The notes under the pieces: generated by a model
Database searches by the model: none
Told to the model about the DNA's origin: nothing
Seen by the model: the letters and a program-made list of their open reading frames with translations, nothing else
Shown here: positions 7,945 through 15,954 of the stretch, piece after piece
Position numbering within the stretch: position 1 is the first letter of the stretch
Layout: each line of letters opens with the position of its first letter
Program-made: the position numbers and the translations under genes
NCBI GenBank assembly: GCA_040765295.1
Contig: JAXGSB010000001.1
Coordinates: 1,364,001 to 1,428,000, forward strand
Direction of reading: 5' to 3'
DNA: 64,000 bases
Source of the DNA: Scatomorpha sp040765295
GTDB taxonomy: Bacteria > Bacillota > Clostridia > Oscillospirales > Oscillospiraceae

Positions 7945-9123
7945 AATTCCGTACAATGTTTGTTACTTTGCTATGCTGCAGATGAGTGGAAATTTTCTGC
8001 ACTCCTCCCTCCCAAAATTTTCCTAGGATAGTTATTTATAAATTCCTCTAACTTCTTTATTTCCTCTGTCGTGATGTCTTTGAGCTTTGTTCCTTTCGGT
8101 ATGAAATACCTGATAAAGCCATTTAGATTCTCATTGCTGCCTCGTTCCCAAGCGGCATAGGCTCTCGCATAGTATATCTCTGTGCGTTCTGATTTAGTTA
8201 GGGCAGATTCTTCCAAACTCTTCCAATCCAGAAACTCAGAACCGTTATCTACTGTTATGCTTTTAAAATTCTCCTTAAAGACTCTACTTCCCATCTTGCG
8301 CTCTAAACCGTTAATCTTCCGTAGTACTGCCTTTTGAGTCTGGCGTCTCATTTTGAATATCCGGCACTTCCGGCTATGACGGTCTACCAAGGTTAGCAGG
8401 CAAGTCGGGTCTGACTTTAAGGATTCTATACAGTCCATCTCCCAATGCCCTGTTTCAATGCGCAGCGTGCTCCCTAATGGCCTTTCGTCGATTCTTTTCC
8501 TGCCCGGGGGCGACAGTCGTTTTTCGACCTGCCTGTTCTTTCGCTTGGATTTAGCCCCTTTACGAGGCAGATCTTTCATTGTTACGCTGAGAAAGATGTC
8601 TTTCTCAACATAGTTATAGATAGTACGGCCACATAGTCGGGTTTCCGTTGGCCAGCCTTTTTCATTGAAGTGCATCACGATTGCTTCAGGAGAATAGCGT
8701 AATCGCTTCATATTCGGCATCTCTTCTCCTATTAGCATTTTTTCTATCTGTTCGCATAACTTCCGATCCTTTCTTATCTTTAATGCAGGTCCTTTATTTG
8801 ACCAGCTGTCTTGGATTTTGATATGCGCTGCGTATGAAGAATACGCCATGTAAGTCTCTAAATTACTTCTTTTTTGCTCAACCAGTCCTCGCTTTAATTC
8901 TCTGCTTAAAGTTGCCTCACTCCATCCTAGTTGCTTCGCTATTTCCTTTTGTGTGAGTCTATCTTTATTGGCACGTTTTAAATTTTCATTGTAGAGATAC
9001 TCTAAAATTTCTCTATCTTTTAATTTTAAGTGCTGACCCGGACTCCTTTTGATGATACAATGTAATTGGCTCAAAACAATTCTCCCTTCTATGTTGTTTC
9101 TTCCAATAACATTGTACAGAATT
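7945..9123 (-). mobile_element. IS30-family insertion sequence
   Basis: About 1.18 kb bounded by imperfect inverted repeats: AATTCCGTACAATGTT at 7945-7960 and the inverse of AATTCTGTACAATGTT at 9108-9123 (15 of 16 matches). It encloses one transposase gene. No target duplication could be made out with certainty, so the true ends may lie a few bases outside these repeats. Confidence 0.75.
7971..9074 (-). CDS. IS30-family transposase
   Basis: DDE transposase that cuts and joins the element ends. It has an N-terminal helix-turn-helix (LTQKEIAKQLGWSEATLSREL), then a catalytic core with HWEMDCIESL, the second aspartate in ITVDNGSEF, and the glutamate in WERGSNENLNGFIRYF. The frame could begin at an ATG at 9170, but that lies outside the inverted repeat; a TTG at 9074 has AGGGAGA six bases upstream and lies within the element, so it is preferred, giving 367 residues, a normal IS30 size. 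The gene looks intact, so the element may still be active. Confidence 0.9.
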   Translation of the reverse strand: MSQLHCIIKRSPGQHLKLKDREILEYLYNENLKRANKDRLTQKEIAKQLGWSEATLSRELKRGLVEQKRSNLETYMAYSSYAAHIKIQDSWSNKGPALKIRKDRKLCEQIEKMLIGEEMPNMKRLRYSPEAIVMHFNEKGWPTETRLCGRTIYNYVEKDIFLSVTMKDLPRKGAKSKRKNRQVEKRLSPPGRKRIDERPLGSTLRIETGHWEMDCIESLKSDPTCLLTLVDRHSRKCRIFKMRRQTQKAVLRKINGLERKMGSRVFKENFKSITVDNGSEFLDWKSLEESALTKSERTEIYYARAYAAWERGSNENLNGFIRYFIPKGTKLKDITTEEIKKLEEFINNYPRKILGGRSAENFHSSAA

Positions 9124-9296
9124 GTGGCGAGCCTTTTCAAATTATTGCAGTTTATTTTACAACTCGCCATTTATAAAATTTCAAAACAAAAACAAGCGGA
9201 CTGTTCCGGCTTTTCTTTTGAGCCGCTATTGTTTGCTTCATCGGACTTAATGGAGATTAATCTGCCTATTTCGGACAGATAACAATTTTTAAAAAG

Positions 9297-9336
9297 AAAA
9301 CAGCCGTAAATACAATCAAGTATTTACGACTGTTTT
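9297..9336. terminator. Strong bidirectional hairpin terminator
   Basis: CAGCCGTAAATAC (from 9301) pairs with GTATTTACGACTG, flanked by an A-run on the left and TTTT on the right, so it can stop transcription either way. It lies at the probable host-prophage border. Confidence 0.7.
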
Positions 9337-9389
9337 CTATGTTGGCATCCTACAACAAAACGAATACAATCCACTTGAAAGTTTGTCTT

Positions 9390-9444
9390 GGGTGCATTTG
9401 GGTGCAAATTTAGAAATCGGGTGCAGGTGAACCCTTGAGGTGCA
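9390..9444 (+). repeat. Cluster of GGTGCA repeats at the left prophage border
   Basis: GGGTGCA occurs at 9390, 9400 and 9419 and GGTGCA at 9439. The block GGTGCAGGT here recurs beside the primase gene at 38564. It might be a recombinase or replication protein site, or remnant phage sequence. Elsewhere in 9340-9744 only a CCTTCCG/CGGAAGG hairpin near 9675 and the short fragment at 9570-9650 stand out. Confidence 0.35.
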
Positions 9445-9569
9445 TTGACAGTAAGAAGCACTTCTTCTATGTTCTATCCAGAATTACCCCGTTTAGTATA
9501 TTGGGTCTATGTTCTTCCTCATTTTGATACAATTTTTATAGGCTTAGAAATGGCTAAAAGGCAGTGATT

Positions 9570-9650
9570 TCAAGGAGCTTCAGCAATTATTTTCCCATCA
9601 AGCACTTCAAAACTAAAGCGAATCCCCGCTCGCTTAAGATAATTATCGAT
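9570..9650 (-). pseudogene. Short coding remnant, origin unknown
   Basis: Twenty-six codons closed by a stop at each end read IDNYLKRAGIRFSFEVLDGK and then IIAEAP. The pattern looks like the end of a conserved protein, possibly a recombinase, but it is too short to name. It suggests that a gene was once here and was deleted down to its tail. Confidence 0.25.
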
Positions 9651-9744
9651 TTAAAATTTGAATCCTTGCACCCCCTTCCGCAAGCCGGAAGGAGAATCGT
9701 CAAAAAGTATAGCAATCGTTAAAAGGTTTAAGAAATAAAAAAGC

Positions 9745-9812
9745 CAACAACCTATGCGAAACATAGAACGTGGGGCAAGCTTTATATTTTTTCACGCCAT
9801 TAGTCGGAAACT
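9745..9812 (-). repeat. Diverged duplicate of the endolysin 3' end, left copy
   Basis: Matches 11081-11150 with scattered differences, including TGGGGCAAG, TTTCACGCCAT and TCGGAA. On the minus strand the end still reads G-V-K-K-I-stop like the real amidase gene, but an upstream stop breaks the frame. With the intact copy it brackets the erm module. Confidence 0.6.
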
Positions 9813-9971
9813 AGAAATCTCTCAACTTACTTGATTTCCTTGTTTTTGCCCGTATCAGAAAAGATAACAATGAAATTCACCCATCTTTGGAAATAATTCA
9901 TATGTTTATACTCTCTTGGGAAACTGTTCAATGGCTTCTAGAATATAATTCGAATACCTGTAAACTGGTGA

Positions 9972-10000
9972 TTGCTATTTTTCACCAGATATGATATAAT
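9972..10000 (+). promoter_or_regulatory. Promoter of the erm leader and gene
   Basis: TTGCTA (9972-9977) and TATAAT (9995-10000) with 17-bp spacing, 28 bases ahead of the leader peptide start. Confidence 0.75.
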
Positions 10001-10027
10001 TCACTGAAAAATTGGAGGTAAGATATA

Positions 10028-10057
10028 GTGTTATATTCCATGCGCATCAGAAAATAA
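10028..10057 (+). CDS. Erm leader peptide (macrolide arrest peptide)
   Basis: A GTG-started nine-residue peptide, MLYSMRIRK, with GGAGG 9 bases upstream (10014-10018). Its Arg-X-Arg motif after SM resembles the ErmD leader (SMRLR), which stalls drug-bound ribosomes at the (+)X(+) motif. Stalling here would change the fold of the downstream leader RNA and free the erm ribosome binding site. The resemblance is by eye; arrest itself is inferred. Confidence 0.75.
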   Translation: MLYSMRIRK

Positions 10058-10272
10058 CAGGCAATAAAAGTCAGTTTCATTCATTTGAGTGGGCTAGGTT
10101 TCCTGTATCTTTTTTCGTTTAGCGCATAGAATAGTAACCTTCTGTAATCCTCCAGACTACGGATAGTTTACTATTTGTGTTATTCGTTAGGCAGGTCGGT
10201 TCCATTTTGTGACATGACCTGCATTTTTATTGCCTTTCATAGCAATCTAAAAATGCAGGAGGATATAACACC
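10058..10272 (+). promoter_or_regulatory. erm attenuator RNA masking the ribosome binding site
   Basis: CCTGCATTTTT (10218-10228) pairs with AAAAATGCAGG (10249-10259), hiding part of the AGGAGG at 10257-10262. A competing stem GCAGGTC/GACCTGC (10191-10197 with 10216-10222) and an AATAGTAA/TTTACTATT stem upstream provide alternative folds. This is the layout of translational attenuation. Confidence 0.7.
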
Positions 10273-11073
10273 ATGTCACGATCAAATCATGTATATAATC
10301 AGAATGATTTACATCATTCTCAAAATTTTATTACGAGTCAAAAAATATTACATCGCATTGTCCGTTTAAGTTCAATCACGAAAAATGATAATGTGATTGA
10401 AATCGGCACCGGAAAAGGTCATTTGAGCCGAGTGCTAAGTCAGTACTGTAAACAGCTCTACTCGATTGAGTTGGATCAAAAATTGTATGATTACAGCAAA
10501 CAGAAACTTGCCGATATCCCCAACCTGTCCCTCATCCACCGGGATTTCTTAACCTACCCATTGCCATCCAGTGGCAGCTACAAAGTATTTGCTAATATTC
10601 CCTTTTCCATCACCACAAAGATCATTCGGAAGTTAACGGAAGCCAAAAATCCACCGACGGATATCTGGTTAGTTGTAGAAAAAGGAGCCGCTAAACGTTT
10701 CACAGGTCAACCCAAAGAAACATTACGCTCGATCTTGTTAAAATCTAACTGGAAAGCCAAAATTGTTTATTACTTTCGAAAGGAAGACTTTCATCCCAAG
10801 CCATCGGTTGATTCCGTTTTGCTTAGATTGACCCCAAAAGACTGTCCTGATGTGGATGCTAAAGACTACGCTTCTTTTGCTTATTTTATTGAACACTCAT
10901 TCCGGCATGGTTTGTTCAGCAAGCGAAGTCTGTTGACCAAAAAGCAAATTTCAACGGCCCTTCGCCTGGAGAAATTGCCACCCATTCCCCAAAGCGGAGA
11001 GGTATTATATATCCAATGGCTTTGTTTGTTTCGATGCTACCAAAAATTTAAATCCAGAAAGGGCAAGCGATAA
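10273..11073 (+). CDS. Erm-family 23S rRNA adenine N6-methyltransferase
   Basis: Methylates A2058 of 23S rRNA using SAM and so confers macrolide-lincosamide-streptogramin B resistance. The 266 residues show the Erm/KsgA pattern: SQNFITSQKIL, SAM motif I VIEIGTGKGHLSRVL, IELDQKLYDYS, the catalytic NIPFSIT motif (NIPF in place of NIPY), VVEKGAAKRF and FHPKPSVDSVLLRL. The NIPF form and EKGAAKRF are shared with some Gram-positive Erm types (ErmX- or ErmD-like), but I cannot assign a class. It has an inducible leader and lies opposite to the phage late genes, between copies of the amidase 3' end, as cargo. Confidence 0.93.
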   Translation: MSRSNHVYNQNDLHHSQNFITSQKILHRIVRLSSITKNDNVIEIGTGKGHLSRVLSQYCKQLYSIELDQKLYDYSKQKLADIPNLSLIHRDFLTYPLPSSGSYKVFANIPFSITTKIIRKLTEAKNPPTDIWLVVEKGAAKRFTGQPKETLRSILLKSNWKAKIVYYFRKEDFHPKPSVDSVLLRLTPKDCPDVDAKDYASFAYFIEHSFRHGLFSKRSLLTKKQISTALRLEKLPPIPQSGEVLYIQWLCLFRCYQKFKSRKGKR

Positions 11074-11080
11074 AACGAAT

Positions 11081-11150
11081 TCAAAAACCTAACGAAATAA
11101 ACCTTGGGGCAAGATTTAAATTTTCTTCACGCCATCAATCGGAATCCACG
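11081..11150 (-). repeat. Duplicate of the endolysin 3' end, right (intact) copy
   Basis: The last codons of the amidase gene plus about 35 downstream bases; the partner copy is at 9745-9812 in the same orientation. The pair brackets the 1.27-kb erm module. Confidence 0.6.
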
Positions 11151-12231
11151 ATGTAATACCATCCGGCCAGCCGAGAAGGACTTTATCTTTTTCTATCTGT
11201 GACACCTTGTGTGTTCTTTCTTTCACCCATCCCGGCACGGTTTCTCCCGTCGCATAACGGGAAGCCGTCACTTTCACCGTATCGCCGACCTTTAGAGCAG
11301 AAGACGCAGCTACTTTCGGAATCTTGAGTTTTTGTCCGGCATGGATGATGTCGGAAGTCAGGCCGTTGAGCTTCTTGATTTCCGGATACCTTCTTCCGTC
11401 ACCTAAGAGCCTAGCCGCTATCCGCCAAAGGCTGTCTCCACTAACTACGGTATAGATGCTGTGTTCAGCAACAGACTTTTCCGGGTAGATAGCATTCCCA
11501 CTTTCATCAAAAACAAAGTAACCGCTGTTTTCATCCGCCTTTCTCTTAGCATTGGCAAGCACCTTGTAGGCTCCAATCTGGCTCTTCTTATCCTGCCAGG
11601 ACTTTCGGACTCGATATAAACCTACTTCAGGTTTAGGCGGTTTCGGAGTGACCATACCTCCTCCCATCAGTTTTTTAACATCCCGGCGGAAGCTATCCAT
11701 GCTCTTTCCAAATTTTGAAAACCAGTGTCTCGGATCCCCGTGATTGGAAGCAACACCTCTTTGATGACCTTCGTAGTGACCGATGATGACACCGTCTTCT
11801 AAAGGATTAAGATTATAGAGTCCACAAAGATAAGCACAAAGCTTCGTCGCTTCCTTGTAGACTTTCTCAAAATACGAACGGTCGCTAAGCCCATCCTCGC
11901 AGATTTCAAAACTCGTATGCGTGTTGTTAGCCGCTCCTCCTGCATGCCAGCCCCTGTGATCCCAGGGAAGCGTCTGGTAAGTAGCAATCGTGCCGTCTTG
12001 CAGCTTCCCTATAAAGCCATGTACACAGACCTGTCGATCCATCGGCTGATTCCAGTGATTGTTGTATCTGTTTTTCCCAAGCTTTCCGTCATCCGGACCG
12101 ACATAGCGCTTCAGATACGGATTATTTGCTCCGGTCGAATGCACCATGATGCCTTTGACCTTAATCTTCCTGCCTGCCTTGTAGCAGGCGTTTTCTGTAA
12201 AAATCAGTTTATTTAGATTCACTTTCCTCAT
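11116..12231 (-). CDS. Phage endolysin, N-acetylmuramoyl-L-alanine amidase with LysM
   Basis: Cuts the amide bond between muramic acid and the stem peptide to lyse the host. 371 residues: an amidase_2 domain at about 1-190 with zinc-site motifs IMVHSTGA and an AGGAANNTHTSFEICEDG segment, then GHYEGHQRGVASNHGDPRHWF; a SPOR-like linker at 203-250; a LysM domain at about 255-307 (YTVVSGDSLWRIA to AGQKLKIPK); and a C-terminal SH3-like segment. It has no signal peptide, so it should depend on the holin, whose stop overlaps its start by 23 bases. Confidence 0.93.
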   Translation of the reverse strand: MRKVNLNKLIFTENACYKAGRKIKVKGIMVHSTGANNPYLKRYVGPDDGKLGKNRYNNHWNQPMDRQVCVHGFIGKLQDGTIATYQTLPWDHRGWHAGGAANNTHTSFEICEDGLSDRSYFEKVYKEATKLCAYLCGLYNLNPLEDGVIIGHYEGHQRGVASNHGDPRHWFSKFGKSMDSFRRDVKKLMGGGMVTPKPPKPEVGLYRVRKSWQDKKSQIGAYKVLANAKRKADENSGYFVFDESGNAIYPEKSVAEHSIYTVVSGDSLWRIAARLLGDGRRYPEIKKLNGLTSDIIHAGQKLKIPKVAASSALKVGDTVKVTASRYATGETVPGWVKERTHKVSQIEKDKVLLGWPDGITSWIPIDGVKKI

Positions 12232-12625
12232 CCTCCTTCGATAATGTTTCCAGCACGTTTTTCAGGGCTTTCGGAATGGGAAGCCCCAAGTGTGCCGAAT
12301 TTTCCAAGATGGAAATGCCTTCATTCGAGAGATAGAAAAAGATGACGGCAGTCCTTATGGCGCTGCCTTCTTTCAAGATGGAGACATCGATGATGTTGCC
12401 GATGCCTACCAGCACAAAGATGAGCACCTTCTTGGCGATGCCCTTAAAGCCGACTTCGCTTGAGAGCTTTTTGTCGTAGACGGCACAAAGAACGCCTGTG
12501 ATATAGTCAGCGACAACAAAGACGATGAGGGCATAGAGAAAGCCGTCAAGCCCTCCCAGATACCAGCCCAGGAAACCTCCTACAGCCGTAAATGCCGTCT
12601 GTACGACAGACCAGATTTGTTTCAT
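12209..12625 (-). CDS. Phage holin (toxin secretion/phage lysis holin family)
   Basis: Forms membrane lesions that let the endolysin reach the wall. 138 residues with a hydrophobic helix at about 20-45 (GLDGFLYALIVFVVADYITG), a YDKKLSSEVGFKGIAKK loop and further membrane segments (VLIFVLVGIGNIID, RTAVIFFYLSNEGISILEN), then a charged tail. The VADYITG...S..GFKG pattern is typical of the phage_holin_4 family. Overlaps and is probably coupled to the amidase gene. Confidence 0.92.
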   Translation of the reverse strand: MKQIWSVVQTAFTAVGGFLGWYLGGLDGFLYALIVFVVADYITGVLCAVYDKKLSSEVGFKGIAKKVLIFVLVGIGNIIDVSILKEGSAIRTAVIFFYLSNEGISILENSAHLGLPIPKALKNVLETLSKEDEESESK

Positions 12626-12646
12626 GTTAAAAATCCTCCTTCCAAA

Positions 12647-12672
12647 TAAAAAATGCCTGCACTATGGCAGAC
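12647..12672 (-). terminator. Terminator-like hairpin between tail and lysis genes
   Basis: On the minus strand GTCTGC pairs with GCAGGC (one G-U pair) and is followed by a T-run. It may separate tail-gene from lysis-gene transcription, or reduce read-through. Confidence 0.5.
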
Positions 12673-12706
12673 ACTTCCTTGTACAAAATGATGTGATTGA
12701 TGAAAG

Positions 12707-15172
12707 CTATATTTGCTTTGGCAGCCACTCCCAGAGCCTTAAATCCTCCTGGCCGAGTGACCACATGCACATACCCCTGACTTTCCAGCGATAAGCGGCT
12801 TCGTTTGCCCAGTAGATGAGCGAGTCCACATCCTGGTAATAGAGGATGGAAAAGCCGTCGGAATCGCCTAAGAAAAGCCGTGAAATCCAGACATTGATGT
12901 CTCTTGGAATGACCTTCACCTGATAGTCGTTTCCGCAGACCAGAGACAGAAGATTCGAATGGAAAAACTCATAATCAAGAGAGATGCTTTCCGTTCTCGT
13001 CTCATGTTCCTCGATATCGGAGGTGACGGTAAAAACCTGAAACTCCTCATCCCAGGTGACGCCCGTTCTTGGAATCCTGCCAAAACTCGTCCGGCTTCCA
13101 TCAGGCAGCACGACATCAAAGCACTCGTAGGGTTCATAGGTGAAGCTGTCTCCCACACGAAAAAGCTGGCAGTGTACTTTGCTGTCTGAGCGTATGCCTG
13201 CAAAGCCTGATGTGTTTGTTACCGTTCTTTGAAAACGCAGACTGCTTGACGCTCCGGAATACACCCTGACATTCGTGCCTCTTTTTCTCATTTCAATCGT
13301 ATAAAGATTTGGGGCATCTCGTATCTTGGCATCAGCTGTCTTTTCAAAGGAGGTCGCATAACTTCCCAGCAAGATATCTCCCTGATAAAGCTCCACCGCC
13401 TGTGCTTCGTAGTTCAGGCAGCAGAACAGATCGCCTAAGAAAACACCCGCTCTTCCGGTAAAGCTTTGAGGGAAGATGAGCTGTGCCCGCAGGTGAAGGT
13501 CGTGAAAGCCGCCGTAATTTAAGGCAAGCTCTCCGTAGCCTTCCAGCTGTGAGTAAGGACGGTTTTTCCCGAACTCATCCTCCTGCCAGACCTGCCACTC
13601 ACCGGAAAGGACACTCCAGTAGCTTTCAGGAAGCGGTGGCCGGTCTCTAAAATCCTCATACCAGATGAGGGCGGAGTCCGCTTTCCTCCGAAGCATCTCG
13701 AAAGTAAGTTTAAAGCCTTCTCTTGGAGCCACCATCACGCCGTGTATGTCTTTAAACTCTCTCGGAGACAAAAGGTAGCTCGCTTCACTGACGGATGTTT
13801 CTTCACTGAAAGAGCTGCAGACCTTAAAGCCGTAAAACTGCACGCCCTTAGCGGCAACCGATACGGTAAGCGTATGTGTTCCGGCAGATAGGGAGACCGC
13901 CTTCCACACCCCTTTCCAAAAGGTCGTCCGCCAGTAGGGCCACCAGAGCCTGTGTTCCTCGACAAGAACGCTTATGCCGTCAAGCGAAAGCCGGACGCTG
14001 TTTTTATCCCACAGAGGAAAACCGAGCTTAACGGCTAAATCGTAGCTTCCTGCAGCAGGCACATTAAACTCATAAACGGCTTCTCCGTTATCTCCGAGCG
14101 TAATCATTCCGTCAGAGATGGAGACAATGCCGGAGTAGGAATCAGGCTCTGCATTTCTGACAACAAGGACACCGTCAAAGTTTGTCTTTTGCGTCTTCCC
14201 GTAGGAGGTAAGATACCGCCTTCGTTTATAAACTTCACCCATCAAGGGGTAACTGTAATGTTCAGCATCCCGTCCTTCCATGTAGTCATAAACATGTGGA
14301 AGAGCAAAGGGTCCCTTGTCATAATCATCCCAATAAGCAACGATAGGAATCTGAGGAGATGCGGGCACTGTTTCCTTAAATTGATAGTAGCCCGTCATCC
14401 AGTTCTTTGCTCCGTAATAGGTATGCGATACGCCCCGGTAGGTGTCGCCTAATTTTTCAGGCGTGTCGTAAATCTGCCAGTTCCAGCCGTAAGCCGGCAT
14501 GCCGAAATAAATCTTTTCTGGCGGCATCACGGATACGGCATAGTCATAGATACCTTCCAGCCAGTCTCTTGGAGAAACAGGCCCCGGAGCAGAACCCGCC
14601 CAGGCCATGCCGTAGCTCATAATGGATGCCGTATCACAGTACGGTGCAAGGTCTCCGTAAACACACCAGTTTTCGCCGCCGACCGAGCCTTTCACGCTTG
14701 TCATGCCGGGAAGGCAGATGTTGATGCGTTTTCTTACGTCATAGCTTTTAACGGCCTGATAGATATTTTGAAACATCGCAGTGGACTTAGCCGCTGTGGA
14801 GTAATCACCACCGCCTTCCAGGTCAATATCCACACCGTCGCACCAGGGATACTTTTCCATGATGCGGATAAGTTCGGAGAGGAACATATCCTGTGCACCG
14901 TTTGTGTTTTCCCGTATGGCTTTGAAGATGGAATTGTAGCCGTCGTTAGCGACAGTTAAAAGCCAGCGAATATGCGGCCATTTTTTTATATAAGGCATCA
15001 TGTCAGAGATGGTAACTCCCGTTTCATAGATTTCACCTGTCGCTCGTACCTTAAAAGAAAAAAGACCGATCTGACTGATGCGGTCTCCGTACTTTTCCAG
15101 AGCTTCATACATTCTTGCGTTTCCCATAAAGGTCCAGACCATGATTTCTCTATTTTTTAAGGGGTCAATCAA
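12707..15172 (-). CDS. Tail-associated GH18-type glycoside hydrolase with inserted sugar-binding domains
   Basis: An 821-residue protein, likely a tail-tip or baseplate enzyme that binds or cuts surface glycans. The N-terminal 330 residues look like a GH18 barrel, with the catalytic DGVDIDLE at 112-119, GMTSVKG, MSYGMAWAG and FGMPAYGW. Next come a beta-rich CBM-like region (about 340-470) and a LamG-like region (about 515-680). The last 45 residues (YYQDVDSLIYWANEAAY to RGMCMWSLGQED) look like the closing strands of the same barrel, so the binding domains appear inserted within it. It follows the tail genes and precedes the holin. The substrate is unknown. Confidence 0.8.
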   Translation of the reverse strand: MIDPLKNREIMVWTFMGNARMYEALEKYGDRISQIGLFSFKVRATGEIYETGVTISDMMPYIKKWPHIRWLLTVANDGYNSIFKAIRENTNGAQDMFLSELIRIMEKYPWCDGVDIDLEGGGDYSTAAKSTAMFQNIYQAVKSYDVRKRINICLPGMTSVKGSVGGENWCVYGDLAPYCDTASIMSYGMAWAGSAPGPVSPRDWLEGIYDYAVSVMPPEKIYFGMPAYGWNWQIYDTPEKLGDTYRGVSHTYYGAKNWMTGYYQFKETVPASPQIPIVAYWDDYDKGPFALPHVYDYMEGRDAEHYSYPLMGEVYKRRRYLTSYGKTQKTNFDGVLVVRNAEPDSYSGIVSISDGMITLGDNGEAVYEFNVPAAGSYDLAVKLGFPLWDKNSVRLSLDGISVLVEEHRLWWPYWRTTFWKGVWKAVSLSAGTHTLTVSVAAKGVQFYGFKVCSSFSEETSVSEASYLLSPREFKDIHGVMVAPREGFKLTFEMLRRKADSALIWYEDFRDRPPLPESYWSVLSGEWQVWQEDEFGKNRPYSQLEGYGELALNYGGFHDLHLRAQLIFPQSFTGRAGVFLGDLFCCLNYEAQAVELYQGDILLGSYATSFEKTADAKIRDAPNLYTIEMRKRGTNVRVYSGASSSLRFQRTVTNTSGFAGIRSDSKVHCQLFRVGDSFTYEPYECFDVVLPDGSRTSFGRIPRTGVTWDEEFQVFTVTSDIEEHETRTESISLDYEFFHSNLLSLVCGNDYQVKVIPRDINVWISRLFLGDSDGFSILYYQDVDSLIYWANEAAYRWKVRGMCMWSLGQEDLRLWEWLPKQI

Positions 15173-15741
15173 AATGGCTCACCTCCTTCATCCATTTGCT
15201 GTAAGGTAAAGAGCACTCTCGCGGATTTTCCTTCAGGAAGCTCGATCTTGTGCTTGGAATCCCAAGCGGCACTGTATGAATAAAAGCCTTCTTTTTGAAA
15301 AGGTTGTCCATTGTTTGTTGTCTTTCTTTCCGATGCGGAAAAAATCAGTTCATCGTCCCTCTGTAAAATCTCAGGGAAAAAGGCTCTTTGTCCGCCTGCC
15401 GCCTGCAAGATCGTCACAGCTTCCATATCCGATTTGGGATACAGCTTGATATCAAGACCTGTTGAAGTCTTACCAAGATTAAAAAGAATCAAGGTTTCCT
15501 GTCCTCGGACGATGCCGTTATACCAGACAGGCTCCTTGATTACGCCGCCTTCACTTTCTTTTTGAAGCATGATCTCCGTGTGCGGATAAAAGCCCGTCAC
15601 CCGGTCTCCTTCCTGAAGCATAAGATCGGTTAGCCAAACAACACCTGCCATGTCGGTTAAAAGCGGCTTAATTGTCACGGACACGACTCGTTTGTCCTGC
15701 TTTTTATTGATGGTCTCAGAGAGCCTGTAAAACTTCCTCAT
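15169..15741 (-). CDS. Phage tail-tip associated protein, unknown
   Basis: 190 residues from the ATG at 15741; an upstream in-frame start at 15801 is less likely because it runs through the preceding gene, while GGGTGATG lies just before this one. Not recognised as a named family. The segment VTIKPLLTDMAGVVWLTDLM, running on to TGFYPHTE, closely resembles the 65-residue neighbour, so the two genes share one small beta-rich module. The position between tail endopeptidase-like and GH18 genes suggests a baseplate or distal tail role. It overlaps the next gene by 4 bases. Confidence 0.7.
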   Translation of the reverse strand: MRKFYRLSETINKKQDKRVVSVTIKPLLTDMAGVVWLTDLMLQEGDRVTGFYPHTEIMLQKESEGGVIKEPVWYNGIVRGQETLILFNLGKTSTGLDIKLYPKSDMEAVTILQAAGGQRAFFPEILQRDDELIFSASERKTTNNGQPFQKEGFYSYSAAWDSKHKIELPEGKSARVLFTLQQMDEGGEPF

Positions 15742-15745
15742 AGCA

Positions 15746-15943
15746 TCACCCGTCCAGCGTAAAGCGAATCTCGGAAGGGTGCGGCACCCAGCCGGTCGCA
15801 AGATAGCCGCCCTGAAGGAGGATGTCCGTCACAAAGATTTGTCCGGTGCAGTCTGAAATAAAGATACGCACCGTGACGGATTTTAGCCTTGACATATAGC
15901 CCTTAGGTGCAATGCTGTCTTTTACTTTTCTAAAATAGGCCAT
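15746..15943 (-). CDS. Small tail-tip associated protein
   Basis: 65 residues: VTVRIFISDCTGQIFVTDIL, then TGWVPHPSE. This is a shorter version of the module seen in the next gene (15169-15741). It begins 12 bases after the tail protein stop and ends five bases before the next start, so it is tightly coupled in the tail operon. Function unknown. Confidence 0.7.
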   Translation of the reverse strand: MAYFRKVKDSIAPKGYMSRLKSVTVRIFISDCTGQIFVTDILLQGGYLATGWVPHPSEIRFTLDG

Positions 15944-15954
15944 CAGATCACCCC

